Shown one piece after another: positions 18,090 to 27,411 of a stretch of 64,000 nucleotides of DNA (positions are counted from its first letter, which is position 1; each line of letters starts with the position of its first letter). Both the position numbers and the translations under genes were made by a program. Below the pieces are notes generated by a model. It worked only from the letters and a program-made list of their open reading frames with translations, had not been told where the DNA came from and did no database searches. The stretch is from Actinomadura chibensis NBRC 106107 (GTDB taxonomy: Bacteria > Actinomycetota > Actinomycetes > Streptosporangiales > Streptosporangiaceae), in NCBI RefSeq assembly GCF_001552135.1, contig NZ_BCQP01000041.1, positions 62,001-126,000 of the forward strand. The letters run 5' to 3'.

Positions 18090-20008
18090 CCGGGGCGGGG
18101 GCGTCGCGGACGCGCTGGCGGGCGGTCCGGCAGGCGCCCGCCGGAGTCTTCGGGCTCGCCGTGCTCGCCCTGCTCGCCGTCCTGGCGGTCGTGGCGCCGA
18201 TGGTGTGGGACGTCCAGGCCCACGAGGTGCGTCCCGACCTCGGCCCCACCGGGCCCTCCTCGGAGCACTGGCTGGGCACCGACCGCCTGGGCCGGGACGT
18301 GCTCGCGCGCGTGGCCTTCGCGACCCGGACGTCGATGGAACTCGCCCTGCTCGCCACCGCCATCGCCGCCGGCGCCGGGCTCGCGCTCGGCGGGCTCGTC
18401 GCGGTGCTCGGCCCGAGGACGCAGGTCGTGGGCCGGCGGCTCATCGACGGGCTGCTGGCGTTCCCGCCCATCCTGACGGCCATCTTCCTGACGGCCGTCT
18501 TCGGAACCGGCGCGGGCGGCGCGGCCGTCGCGGTCGGCGCGGCCGCGGTGCCGTACGTGGCCCGGATCGTGAGCACGCTCGCGACGAGCGTGACGGGACG
18601 GGACTACGTCGCGGCGGCGCGCGGCGCCGGGCTGGGACGGGCGCGCGTGTTCGGCCGGCATGTGCTCCCGAACATGGCCGACACCCTGGTGGTGAGCCTG
18701 TCCGTCCTCGCCGCGCAGAGCCTGGTCTTCGTGTCGTCGCTGAGCTTCCTGGGCGTGGGCGTCCAGCCGCCGCAGGTGGACTGGGGATCCATGCTCACCG
18801 AGGGCGTGCAGGTCCTTTACGTCGATCCGCTGGCCGCGGTCGCCCCGGCGACCCTGATCGCCCTGACCGGGCTCGCGCTCGGGCTCTTCGGCGAGGCGCT
18901 CGCGCGCGCCCTCAACCCGGTCGTCTGGACGGTGGACGCGGCGCCCGGCGGCCGGGTCAGGCGGTCTCCGCGTCGCGCCGAGGAGCGGCCGGCGCGGTCC
19001 GCCGCCGAGGACGACGACAGCGTGCTGTCGGTGCGGAACCTGACGGTCGAGGTCCCGACACCGGCCGGAAACGCCGAGCTGGTCAGCGACTTCTCCCTGA
19101 CGGTCAAGCGCGGGGAGACGGTCGGCATCGTCGGCGAGTCCGGCTGCGGCAAGTCGATGACGGTGCTCGCGATGGCCGGTCTGCTCCCCTACCCGGCCCG
19201 GCCGCGGGGCGCGGGCCTCCGGCTGGGCGGCGACGACGTGACGTCGCTGCCCCGGCGCGCGGCCCGGACGGTTCTCGGGACGAGGCTCGCGCTGGTCTTC
19301 CAGGATCCGATGTCCGCCCTCAACCCGGCGATTCCGGTCGGTCGTCAGCTCGTCGAGGGCGTGCGGACCCACACGGGGATGGGCCGGAGCGCGGCGCTGG
19401 ACCGTGCCCGGACGCTGCTCGCCGACGCGCGCATCACGAACCCCGCGCGGCGGCTCAAGCAGTATCCGGTGGAGCTGTCGGGTGGGACGAGCCAGCGCGT
19501 GGTCCTCGCCATGGGCCTGATGACGGAGCCCGACGTCGTGCTCGCGGACGAGCCCACCACCGCGCTCGACGTCACGGTGCAGAGCCAGGTGCTGCGGCTG
19601 CTGCGGCGGCTGAACACCGAACACCGGACCGCGATCGTCCTGGTGTCTCACGATCTGCACGTCATCAAGGGACTGTGCCACCGCGTCGTCGTCATGTACG
19701 GCGGCCGCGTGGTCGAGCAGGGCCCGACCGCGCAGGTGGCCGGACGGCCGCTGCACCCGTACACGAAGGCGCTGCTGGCCTGTTCGGTGGACATGGAGGC
19801 GGACGTCGACGCGCCGATCGCCGCGATTCCCGGGCAGCCGCCCGACCTCAAGGAGCGGCCGGTGGGCTGCCCGTTCGCGCCCCGGTGCCCGGCGGCGATG
19901 GCTCGATGCGAGAGCGAGGCGCCGCCGCTCGTGGACTTCGGAGAACGCCGCGTCGCGTGCTGGGCCGTCGACACCGGCGCCGGGCTTTCCCCTGGGAGGG
20001 GCGAATGA
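18086..20008 (+). CDS. Fused ABC permease (DppC) and ATPase (DppD), second importer
   Basis: A 640-residue single chain, organised like the fusion at 3019. The permease half has HWLGTDRLGRDVLARVAF and SLSFLGVGVQPPQVDWG, followed by a charged linker (RRSPRRAEERPARSAAED) and a full ABC ATPase: Walker A GESGCGKS from residue 350, Q-loop VFQDPMSALNP, signature LSGGTSQRVVLA, Walker B LADEPTTALD, and the C-terminal oligopeptide motif with CPFAPRCPAA. The signature is GGTSQ instead of the usual GGMRQ or GGQRQ. ATG 18086 overlaps the previous stop. The presence of the same fusion in two importers of one genome region points to shared ancestry or a lineage-wide architecture. Confidence 0.88.
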   Translation: MTGAGASRTRWRAVRQAPAGVFGLAVLALLAVLAVVAPMVWDVQAHEVRPDLGPTGPSSEHWLGTDRLGRDVLARVAFATRTSMELALLATAIAAGAGLALGGLVAVLGPRTQVVGRRLIDGLLAFPPILTAIFLTAVFGTGAGGAAVAVGAAAVPYVARIVSTLATSVTGRDYVAAARGAGLGRARVFGRHVLPNMADTLVVSLSVLAAQSLVFVSSLSFLGVGVQPPQVDWGSMLTEGVQVLYVDPLAAVAPATLIALTGLALGLFGEALARALNPVVWTVDAAPGGRVRRSPRRAEERPARSAAEDDDSVLSVRNLTVEVPTPAGNAELVSDFSLTVKRGETVGIVGESGCGKSMTVLAMAGLLPYPARPRGAGLRLGGDDVTSLPRRAARTVLGTRLALVFQDPMSALNPAIPVGRQLVEGVRTHTGMGRSAALDRARTLLADARITNPARRLKQYPVELSGGTSQRVVLAMGLMTEPDVVLADEPTTALDVTVQSQVLRLLRRLNTEHRTAIVLVSHDLHVIKGLCHRVVVMYGGRVVEQGPTAQVAGRPLHPYTKALLACSVDMEADVDAPIAAIPGQPPDLKERPVGCPFAPRCPAAMARCESEAPPLVDFGERRVACWAVDTGAGLSPGRGE

Positions 20009-20799
20009 GCGGGTTGGAATTGCGGAACATCAGCGTCCGGTACGGCAGGGGACGCAGGTCGGCCGTCGCGGTCCGGGATGTGAGCCTTCGCGTGCCGGCG
20101 GGCGGCCGGGTGGGCCTGGTGGGCGAGTCGGGCTGCGGGAAGTCCAGCCTGGCGCGCGTGGTGGCCGGGCTCGTGGTGCCCAGCGCGGGCGAGGTGCTGC
20201 TGGACGGACGCGTCGTCCGGACGGCGGGCAGGCGCTCCGGCGTCTGCCGCGAGATCCAGATGGTCTTCCAGGACCCCTTCCGGTCGCTCAACCCGCGCAT
20301 GCCGGTCGGCGCGGTGATCGCGGAGGTGGCGCGCGGCGGCGCGGCCGATGCCGGGGCCGCGCGAGCCGAGGCGGGGCGGCTGCTCGACCTGGTCGGGCTG
20401 CCGGAACGCTCGGCCGGGGCGTACCCGCACGAGCTGTCCGGCGGCCAGCGGCAGCGCGTGGCGATCGCGCGGGCGCTGGCCGCCCGACCGCGCGTCCTCG
20501 TCCTGGACGAGGTGACCTCGGCGCTGGACGTCTCCGTGCAGGCCCTCGTCCTGAACCTGCTCCGGGACCTGCACGCCCGGCTCGACCTGTCGTACCTCTT
20601 CATCTCCCACGACCTCGCCGTCGTGCGCTACATGTGCGAGACGGTCAACGTCATGTACGGGGGAGAGATCGTCGAGCACGGCCCGCGCGACGGCGTGCTG
20701 CACCGGCCCACCCATCCCTACACGCGCCGGCTGCTGGCGTCCATGGCGGACGATCCGACGGCCGCGGACATCGTGCCGGCCGCGGCGGTGGAGTCGTGA
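20005..20799 (+). CDS. ABC transporter ATPase, DppF type, second importer
   Basis: A 264-residue ATPase with Walker A GESGCGKS from residue 40, Q-loop VFQDPFRSLNPRMP, signature LSGGQRQRVAIARAL and H-loop FISHDLAVVRYM. Walker B reads VLVLDEVTSALD, with Val in place of the almost invariant Pro of DEP; the catalytic Glu is kept, so activity is still likely. AGGGG and GGGAGG lie just upstream of ATG 20005, which overlaps the previous stop. Its own stop overlaps the thiolase start, tying transport to metabolism. Confidence 0.87.
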   Translation: MSGLELRNISVRYGRGRRSAVAVRDVSLRVPAGGRVGLVGESGCGKSSLARVVAGLVVPSAGEVLLDGRVVRTAGRRSGVCREIQMVFQDPFRSLNPRMPVGAVIAEVARGGAADAGAARAEAGRLLDLVGLPERSAGAYPHELSGGQRQRVAIARALAARPRVLVLDEVTSALDVSVQALVLNLLRDLHARLDLSYLFISHDLAVVRYMCETVNVMYGGEIVEHGPRDGVLHRPTHPYTRRLLASMADDPTAADIVPAAAVES

Positions 20800-22013
20800 T
20801 GCGCGACGCGGTGATCCTGGCGGCGAAGCGGACGCCGATCGGCCGGGCGGGCAAGGGCGCGCTGCGCGACGTCCGGCCCGACGACCTCGCGGCGCAGATC
20901 GCGACGGCCGCGCTGGCGGCCGTGCCCGAACTCGATCCGGCGCGCCTGGACGACCTCCTGCTGGGATGCGGCAGTCCGGGCGGCGAGCAGGGGTGGAACC
21001 TGGGCCGGATGGTCGCGCTGCTAATGGGACACGACAACCTGCCGGGCACGACCGTCACGCGTCACTGCTCGTCCAGCCTTCAGACCACGCGGATGGCCAT
21101 GCACGCCATCCGCGCGGGCGAAGGAGACGCCTTCCTGTCGGTGGGCGTCGAGTGCGGGAGCCGGTACGTCCACGGCTACGCCGAGAGCTCCGGTGAACCC
21201 AATCCCGTCTATGCCGCCGCGCGCGAGCGCTCGGAGGCCGCGGCGTCGAACGACTTCGCCTGGCGCGACCCGCGGGCGGGAGGAGACCGTCCTGACGCCT
21301 ACGTCGAGATGGTCCAGACGGCCGAGTACGTGGCCCGGCACCGCGGGATCGGCCGCGAGGAGATGGACCGGTTCGCGCTCCGCTCGTTCCAGCGGGCCGA
21401 GAGGGCGCGCGACACGGGGTTCTGGGCGGCGGAGATCACCCCGGCGCGGCTTCCGGACGGGAGCCTGGTGACGGCGGACGACGGCCCGCGCCGCGGCGTC
21501 ACCCTCGACGCGCTGGCCGGGCTCAAGCCGGTGCTCGGTCCGGGCGGCCGCGTGACGGCGGGCAACGCCTGCCCGGTCAACGACGGCGCCGCCGCCCTGC
21601 TGATCACCAGCGCCGACCTCGCCCGGAGCATCGGGGCGGAGCCGCTGGCCCGGGTCGTGTCCACGGGCGTCTCCGCGCTCAGCCCGGAGATCATGGGCCT
21701 CGGGCCGGTGGAGGCGTCGCGGCGGGCGCTCGCCGCGGCGGGGATGTCGATCCGGGACGTGGATCTCGTCGAGCTGAACGAGGCGTTCGCCGCGCAGGTG
21801 ATCCCGAGCATGCGGGACCTGGAGATCGATCCGGAGCGGCTCAACGTCCACGGCGGCGGGATCGCCATGGGCCACCCGCCGGGGATGACCGGCGCGCGGC
21901 TGACCGTCACCCTGCTGCACGCCCTCGCCGAGGCGGACGCGACGGTCGGCCTGATCACGATGTGCGTCGGCGGCGGCCAGGGGATGGCCATGATCGTCGA
22001 GCGGCCGTCCTGA
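20799..22013 (+). CDS. Thiolase (acetyl-CoA C-acyltransferase family)
   Basis: A 404-residue thiolase that cleaves 3-oxoacyl-CoA with CoA, or condenses acyl-CoAs in reverse. All active-site parts are in place: nucleophile Cys90 in TRHCSSSLQ, His359 in IAMGHPPG and the second Cys389 in MCVGGGQG. The N-terminal loop has MRDAVILAAKRTPIG. ATG 20799 overlaps the ATPase stop (TGATG); GTG 20796 is the neighbouring alternative. It is the only intact thiolase in the window, and together with the carboxylase and CoA ligase downstream it could complete a ketone-to-acetyl-CoA type route. Confidence 0.9.
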   Translation: MRDAVILAAKRTPIGRAGKGALRDVRPDDLAAQIATAALAAVPELDPARLDDLLLGCGSPGGEQGWNLGRMVALLMGHDNLPGTTVTRHCSSSLQTTRMAMHAIRAGEGDAFLSVGVECGSRYVHGYAESSGEPNPVYAAARERSEAAASNDFAWRDPRAGGDRPDAYVEMVQTAEYVARHRGIGREEMDRFALRSFQRAERARDTGFWAAEITPARLPDGSLVTADDGPRRGVTLDALAGLKPVLGPGGRVTAGNACPVNDGAAALLITSADLARSIGAEPLARVVSTGVSALSPEIMGLGPVEASRRALAAAGMSIRDVDLVELNEAFAAQVIPSMRDLEIDPERLNVHGGGIAMGHPPGMTGARLTVTLLHALAEADATVGLITMCVGGGQGMAMIVERPS

Positions 22014-22016
22014 TTC

Positions 22017-22043
22017 TTGACACCTGTGTCGAGTCTTAGACTC
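22017..22043 (+). promoter_or_regulatory. TetR promoter with two adjacent dyads
   Basis: TTGACA (22017-22022) is a consensus -35, with TAGACT (22037-22042) as a possible -10 at a short 14-bp spacing. Two inverted repeats sit on it: GACAC-CT-GTGTC (22019-22030) and, directly following, the perfect palindrome GAGTCT-T-AGACTC (22031-22043). Tandem dyads over a promoter right in front of a TetR gene are typical of autoregulation. Confidence 0.55.
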
Positions 22044-22079
22044 TTCTCTTTCCGCCGAAGAAGAGGAGACCGAGCCGCC

Positions 22080-22802
22080 ATGGCGAACCCCGAGGAGCCA
22101 TCGCAGTCGCGCAAGGAGCTGGTGGCGAACCAGCTCCTTGAACGCGCGGCGCAGTTGTTCGTCGAACGCGGCGTCGCGGGGACGAGCGTCCGTGACATCG
22201 CCGATGCCATGGGCCTCACCCGTCCGGCGCTGTACTACTACTTCCCCAGCAAGGAGGCCCTGCTCAAGGAGTTGGTCTCGGGGGTCACCGGGGTCGGCGC
22301 GGCCGAGATCCAGCGGTTGCGGAGCCGTACCGACCTCACCCCCACCGAGAAGCTGACGTCGCTCGTCCGCAGCACCGCCGAGGGCATCGCGCGGAGCCCG
22401 GTGAGGTTCCGCGTGCTGGAGCGCAACGAGGCCGAACTGCCCGAGGCGATCCTCGCCGAGCACCGCAAGAGCAAGGTGCGCATCCTCGACGAGCTGTCGG
22501 GGATCATCGCCGACGGCGTCGCGAGCGGCGAGTTTCGGCCGGTCGACGAGCGTACGGTCGCCTTCGCGATCATCGGGATGACCAACTGGATCGCCTGGTG
22601 GTTCCGGGAGGACGGGCCGAACACGCCCGAGGAGGTGGCCGACGAGATGGTCGCCATGGTCACGCACGGCCTCCTCCGGCACGGGGACCGGGCGCCGGAG
22701 AGCGACGGCGTCGCGGGCGCCCTGGGGCTGATCCGCGAGGACCTCGCATACCTTGAGCGCGTACTCGCCGCTCAGGGCGAGACGGACGCGTCCCGCGAGT
22801 GA
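22080..22802 (+). CDS. TetR-family transcriptional regulator
   Basis: A 240-residue repressor. The N-terminal helix-turn-helix is well conserved: LLERAAQLFVERGVAGTSVRDIADAMG, then the recognition region TRPALYYYFPSKEALLKEL. The C-terminal ligand-binding domain includes a Trp-rich helix TNWIAWWFRE, as seen in acyl-CoA-sensing members. ATG 22080 follows an AGGAG in AAGAAGAGGAG by about 12 bases, a somewhat long distance. It lies between the second importer with its thiolase and the ketone-carboxylase operon, and could control both sides. Tandem dyads in its promoter suggest autoregulation. Confidence 0.88.
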   Translation: MANPEEPSQSRKELVANQLLERAAQLFVERGVAGTSVRDIADAMGLTRPALYYYFPSKEALLKELVSGVTGVGAAEIQRLRSRTDLTPTEKLTSLVRSTAEGIARSPVRFRVLERNEAELPEAILAEHRKSKVRILDELSGIIADGVASGEFRPVDERTVAFAIIGMTNWIAWWFREDGPNTPEEVADEMVAMVTHGLLRHGDRAPESDGVAGALGLIREDLAYLERVLAAQGETDASRE

Positions 22803-22861
22803 TTCGGCCCGCGGATGGGACATGCCGCGAGCGAGGCGGCACGAGGCCGCCCGTGAATCTA

Positions 22862-22889
22862 TTGACGAGAACGTAAAATAGTTGTCCAA
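22862..22889 (+). promoter_or_regulatory. Operator/promoter block of the hyuA operon
   Basis: The block starting TTGACG (22862-22867), then 3 bases, ACGTAAAATA (22871-22880) and ending TTGTCCAA matches position by position the block in front of the VOC gene at 29191-29216. TAAAAT (22874-22879) is a good -10. The half-sites ACG and CGT (22865-22867, 22872-22874) form an imperfect dyad. The same regulator probably acts at both places. Confidence 0.55.
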
Positions 22890-22939
22890 TGTGTCGGAGC
22901 ACTTCTGGACATCCGCAGCTCTGACACGAGGACGGTGCA

Positions 22940-25042
22940 ATGCCCTACGTCATCGGCATCGACGTCGGCGGCACCTTCACCGATGGGATCGCGGCCGACG
23001 AGACCGGCACCGTGATCGCGGCGAAGGCGCCGTCGACACCCCCCGACTTCTCGGTCGGGTTCGAGAACGTCATCGACCAGCTCGCCGAGCGGGCCGGCCG
23101 CACGGTGCGCGAGCTGCTCGCGGACACGGCCTACCTCGCCCACGGCACCACGGCCGCCCTCAACGCGCTGGTCACCGGCAACGTCGCGCGCGTCGGCTTC
23201 CTGACCACGCGCGGCCACCGCGACTCGATCTACATCATGAACGTCGAGGGGCGCTATCTCGGCCTCCCGCCCCACGAGGTGCAGGACACGCTGAACACGC
23301 GCAAGCCGGACCCGCTCGTGCCCAAGCGGCTGGCCCGGGAGGTCACCGAGCGGGTCGACCGCTCCGGGAACGTCGTCGTCCGCCTGGACGAGGACGACGC
23401 GCGCGCCACCATCGCCGAGCTCATCGCCGAGGGTGTGGACGCGATCGCCGTCAGCCTGCTGTGGTCGTTCCGCAACCCCGGCCACGAGAAGCGGCTGAAG
23501 GCACTGATCCACGAGCAGGCCCCCGGCATGTACGTCAGCCTGTCCAGCGAGATCAGCCCGCGCATCCGCGAGTTCGCCCGCAACGCGACGACCATCATGA
23601 ACGCGCAGGTCGGCCCGGCACTGCGCCGGTACCTCGAACCGCTGGAGAGCCGCCTTAAGGCCAAGGGGCTCGCCGGACCGCTCCTGGTGATGCAGGGGTC
23701 CGGCGGCACCGTCACCGCCCGCCACGCCCCGGAGATCGCCATCACGACCGTGGGGTCGGTGCTCACCGGAGGCGTCACCGGCGCCGCCCGGCTCGCCGAG
23801 CAGCTCGGGCACCGCAACGTCGTCTCGACCGACGTCGGCGGCACGACGTTCCTCGCCGGACTGATCGTGGACGGCGAACCCGAGGCGACGACCGGCTCGG
23901 TGCTGAACCAGCATCCGATCAACACGCCCACCCTGCGCGTCCACGCCATCGGCTCCGGGGGCGGGGCGATCGCGTCGGTCGACTCCGGCGGGAACCTGCG
24001 GGTCGGGCCGGGCAGCGCCGGAGCCTGGCCGGGGCCGGCCGCCTACGGGCAGGGCGGCCTCGACCCGACGGTCACCGACGCCGACCTGGTCCTCGGGATC
24101 CTCAACCCGGACAACTTCCTCGGCGGCCGCAAGACGCTGTCGCCGGAGCTGGCGGCCAAGGCGCTCACCGAGCGGGTCGGCCGCCATCTCGGGCTCGACG
24201 CCGAGGGCGCGGCGGCCGCCGTCTTCACGGTGCAGAACTCGCAGACGGCCGACCTCGCGCGCAAGGTCGTCGTCGAGGCCGGCCACGACCCGCGCGACTT
24301 CGCGGTCTACGCGTTCGGCGGCGCGGGGCCCATGCACGCGTTCGCCTACGCCGCCGAGCTCGGCGTCTCCGAGCTCGTGGTGCCGCTCGGGCACAGCGCG
24401 GGCGTGTTCTCGGCCTACGGGCTGGCGGCGACGAACATCGTGGTCTCCGCCGAGCTCAGCGACCCGGCGGTCCTGCCGATCGATCCGGCACGGGTGCAGG
24501 GCAACTTCGACCGGCTCGAAGCGCGGGTACGGGACGTCCTCGCCGCGCAGAATCTCGACTTCGTCGAGGTCCGCGTCCGCCGGGAGGTCGACGCCCGGTA
24601 CACGCCGCAGCTCGCCGAGGTCCCGACCCGGGTGCCCGGCGGGCCGCTCGACGAGGCCGCGGTCGACCGGATCGCCGACGACTTCGAGTCGGCCTACGCG
24701 GCCCGCTTCGGCGAGGGCTCCGGGTATCGCGAGGCCGGCGTCCAGCTCATCACCTACCGGGTGCACGGGACGGGAATCCTGCCCTTCACCCCGACGATCC
24801 CGCACGCCCCCGCCGCCGACGGGAGTTCGAGCGACGTGGCGATCACCGGGCGCCGCCCGGTCCTGCTCGACCTCCAGCGCGGCCGGCAGGACACCGCGAT
24901 CTACGACTACCGGCGGCTGCGCGCCGGACACGTGCTGACCGGCCCGGCGATCGTCGAGGTGCCGACCACCACCGTCGTCGTCCCCGCGGAGACGACGGCC
25001 CGGGTCGACCACCTCGGCAACCTCGTCATCGACCTGGCCTGA
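22940..25042 (+). CDS. Hydantoinase/ketone carboxylase A subunit (HyuA family)
   Basis: A 700-residue member of the hydantoinase A/N-methylhydantoinase/acetone- and acetophenone-carboxylase ATP-binding family. The ASKHA-type phosphate loop is seen in IGIDVGGTFTDGI at the N-terminus and again in STDVGGTTFLAG in the middle, and the family block GPAAYGQGGLDPTVTDADLVLG follows. These subunits use ATP to phosphorylate a substrate carbonyl or enolate for ring opening or carboxylation. The gene starts at ATG 22940 after GAGGACGG, and is followed 38 bases later by the B subunit. Distinguishing hydantoinase from ketone carboxylase needs homology searching; the neighbouring CoA ligase and thiolase favour the carboxylase reading. 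Confidence 0.87.
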   Translation: MPYVIGIDVGGTFTDGIAADETGTVIAAKAPSTPPDFSVGFENVIDQLAERAGRTVRELLADTAYLAHGTTAALNALVTGNVARVGFLTTRGHRDSIYIMNVEGRYLGLPPHEVQDTLNTRKPDPLVPKRLAREVTERVDRSGNVVVRLDEDDARATIAELIAEGVDAIAVSLLWSFRNPGHEKRLKALIHEQAPGMYVSLSSEISPRIREFARNATTIMNAQVGPALRRYLEPLESRLKAKGLAGPLLVMQGSGGTVTARHAPEIAITTVGSVLTGGVTGAARLAEQLGHRNVVSTDVGGTTFLAGLIVDGEPEATTGSVLNQHPINTPTLRVHAIGSGGGAIASVDSGGNLRVGPGSAGAWPGPAAYGQGGLDPTVTDADLVLGILNPDNFLGGRKTLSPELAAKALTERVGRHLGLDAEGAAAAVFTVQNSQTADLARKVVVEAGHDPRDFAVYAFGGAGPMHAFAYAAELGVSELVVPLGHSAGVFSAYGLAATNIVVSAELSDPAVLPIDPARVQGNFDRLEARVRDVLAAQNLDFVEVRVRREVDARYTPQLAEVPTRVPGGPLDEAAVDRIADDFESAYAARFGEGSGYREAGVQLITYRVHGTGILPFTPTIPHAPAADGSSSDVAITGRRPVLLDLQRGRQDTAIYDYRRLRAGHVLTGPAIVEVPTTTVVVPAETTARVDHLGNLVIDLA

Positions 25043-25080
25043 CGGCATCGACCTGGCCTGACGGCCTGGAGGCATATCCC

Positions 25081-27375
25081 ATGACCCCACCACTCAAGAT
25101 CACCGGTGCCTCGGCGTTCACCAGCCGCCCGATCGCACCGGACGAGCTGCGCCGGAGCATCCCGTCCTCGCTGCGGCTCCACGACGTCCCGCCGGAGGCC
25201 GGGGACGAGATCGGCCCCCTGACCTACGAGGTGATCCGCCACCGGATCTGGGCGATCACCGAGGAGATGGGCGACACCCTCAAGCGCATGTCGGGGTCGA
25301 TCTCGGTCACCGAGGTCAACGACTTCGACTTCACCATCTGCGACGAGATCGGGCAGGAGGTGCAGGTCGGCCTCTACAACACCGGCCTCGTCGCGTCCAT
25401 GGACCTCGCCATCTACTGGACGCTGCTGCACCGCAGCGAGAGCCCGGGGATCGAGGAAGGCGACATGTTCCTCTGCAACGACCCGTGGGTCGGCGGGGGA
25501 CTGCACCAGAACGACGTCGCCATCCTCGCCCCGGTGTTCCACGACGGCAGGCTCTTCGCCTGGACGACGGCGATCTGCCACGTGGAGGACCTCGGCGGCA
25601 GCGCGCCCGGCTCGTTCTCGCCGACGGCCACCGACGTCTTCGCCGAGTCGCTGCCCACCCCGCCGGTCAAGATCGTCCGTGGCCACCGGCTGCAGCAGGA
25701 CGTCGTCGACCTCTACCTGCGGCGGTCCCGCGTCCCGGAGATGGTGGGGCTCGACCTGCGCGCCAAGATCGGCGCCAACAACATCGCCAGGGACCGGCTC
25801 CTCGCGCTCATCGACCGGTACGGCCCGGACCAGGTCAAGGCCGTCATGAAGCGGATGATGGACGACTCCGAGCGGCGCCTGCGCGCCAAGCTGACGTCCC
25901 TCCCGGACGGCTCCTGGTCCAGCGTCGGCTACCAGGAGCAGTCCGGGCTCGGCGACCGCGGCATGCACAAGATCGCGCTGACCATGACCAAGCGCGCGGA
26001 CCACCTGACCTTCGACTTCACCGGCACCGACCCGCAGACCGGCATGATCAACTGCCCCTACTCCGGCATGCGCGCGGGCGTCATGTTCGCCCTGCTGCCG
26101 ATCCTGGCGGGCGACATCCCCTGGGCGGCCGGGGGGCTCATGCGCTGTTTCGACATCGTCAGCGAGGAAGGCACGATCAACAACGCCACCTTCCCGGCCG
26201 CGGTGGCGAAGGCCCCGGTGGGCCCGGCATGGGCGTCGTCGAACCTCGTCGCGGACTGCCTGGCGCGGATGCTCGACACCGACGAGGACCAGCGGCCGCG
26301 CGTCCAGTCGGTATGCGCCGGAACCTACGACGGGTGCGGCCTGATGGGCGTCGACGAGGAGGGGCAGCCGTTCTTCGGCGGCTTCGCCGACTCGATGGCC
26401 TCGGGCTACGGGGCGCAGGTCGACGCCGACGGCGTCGACACCGGCGGCCTGTTCGTGATCCCGATGGGCCGCGCGCCGGACGTGGAGATGACCGAGTTCA
26501 GCCAGCCGCTGCTGTACCTGTGGCGGCGGGAGGAGGCCGACACCGGAGGGCCGGGACGGCAGCGCGGCGGCGTGAGCGGCTCGATCTGCGCCGTCCCGCA
26601 CGGGGTCGGCGGGCCGATGCTGGCGATGTTCACCGGGGCGAGCAAGGCGGCGTCGATGAGCCCGGGCCTGGCCGGGGGATACCCGGGCGGGACCCAGCTC
26701 GACATCGTGGTGCACGAGAGCCGCGCGCACGAGGCCCTGCGCGCCGGTGAGATCCCGCAGAGTCTCGACGAGCTCGCCGGGACCCGGCAGATCGTCCAGG
26801 CCCACGACGAACTGCGGGTCGAGCCCGCGGGCGCCATCTATCTGCAGTGGGCCGGTGGCGGCGGGTACGGCGACCCGCTGCGCCGGGACCCGGCCTCGGT
26901 CGCCGCCGACCTCGCCGCCGGGAAGATCTCGGCCACCGCGGCGCACGAGGTGTACGGGGTCGTCCTGGACGAGTCGTCGCTGGAAGCGGACCACTCCGCG
27001 ACGGCGGCGCGGCGGGCCGAGCTGATCCAGCGGCGCCGTACCGGCGCGGGATCCCCGGACCGGCGGGCGCGGACCTGCGGGGTCCAGGGAGCACGCCCCC
27101 TGGACGACAACATCGCGGTGCTGCCCGCTGAGGGCGGTGAGCCCGAGCGGCTGTGCTGCAGGCACTGCGGCGAACTGCTCGGCGAACGCGACGGCGATCA
27201 CCTGTCCCGGCTGCCGCGGCAGGTCACCGGACCCGAGGGCGCGGGCCCCGGCGCCTGGCCGGACGCCTCGACGTACGTCGACGACGAGGTCGTGTTCCGC
27301 CAGGTCTACTGCCCCGGCTGCTTCACCGCGCTGCTGACCCAGGTCGTACCCGCGCGGCAGCCCCTCACCGGCTGA
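25081..27375 (+). CDS. Hydantoinase/ketone carboxylase B subunit with C-terminal Cys4 domain
   Basis: A 764-residue HyuB-family subunit. The core, to about residue 610, has EVIRHRIWAITEEMGDTLKRMSGS, FLCNDPWVGGGLHQNDVA and the late glycine motif WAGGGGYGDPLRRDP. After it comes an added segment of about 150 residues. Its last part holds two Cys pairs, CRHCGELLG and VYCPGCFTALL, as in a zinc ribbon, and looks like the small gamma-type subunit of acetone/acetophenone carboxylases fused onto B. Gamma subunits in those complexes bind zinc. The protein would then supply two of the usual three carboxylase components in one chain. ATG 25081 has GGAGG eight bases upstream. Confidence 0.85.
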   Translation: MTPPLKITGASAFTSRPIAPDELRRSIPSSLRLHDVPPEAGDEIGPLTYEVIRHRIWAITEEMGDTLKRMSGSISVTEVNDFDFTICDEIGQEVQVGLYNTGLVASMDLAIYWTLLHRSESPGIEEGDMFLCNDPWVGGGLHQNDVAILAPVFHDGRLFAWTTAICHVEDLGGSAPGSFSPTATDVFAESLPTPPVKIVRGHRLQQDVVDLYLRRSRVPEMVGLDLRAKIGANNIARDRLLALIDRYGPDQVKAVMKRMMDDSERRLRAKLTSLPDGSWSSVGYQEQSGLGDRGMHKIALTMTKRADHLTFDFTGTDPQTGMINCPYSGMRAGVMFALLPILAGDIPWAAGGLMRCFDIVSEEGTINNATFPAAVAKAPVGPAWASSNLVADCLARMLDTDEDQRPRVQSVCAGTYDGCGLMGVDEEGQPFFGGFADSMASGYGAQVDADGVDTGGLFVIPMGRAPDVEMTEFSQPLLYLWRREEADTGGPGRQRGGVSGSICAVPHGVGGPMLAMFTGASKAASMSPGLAGGYPGGTQLDIVVHESRAHEALRAGEIPQSLDELAGTRQIVQAHDELRVEPAGAIYLQWAGGGGYGDPLRRDPASVAADLAAGKISATAAHEVYGVVLDESSLEADHSATAARRAELIQRRRTGAGSPDRRARTCGVQGARPLDDNIAVLPAEGGEPERLCCRHCGELLGERDGDHLSRLPRQVTGPEGAGPGAWPDASTYVDDEVVFRQVYCPGCFTALLTQVVPARQPLTG

Positions 27376-27411
27376 ACGGCGACCACCTACCCGTGTGATG
27401 TGAGGAGTCCG

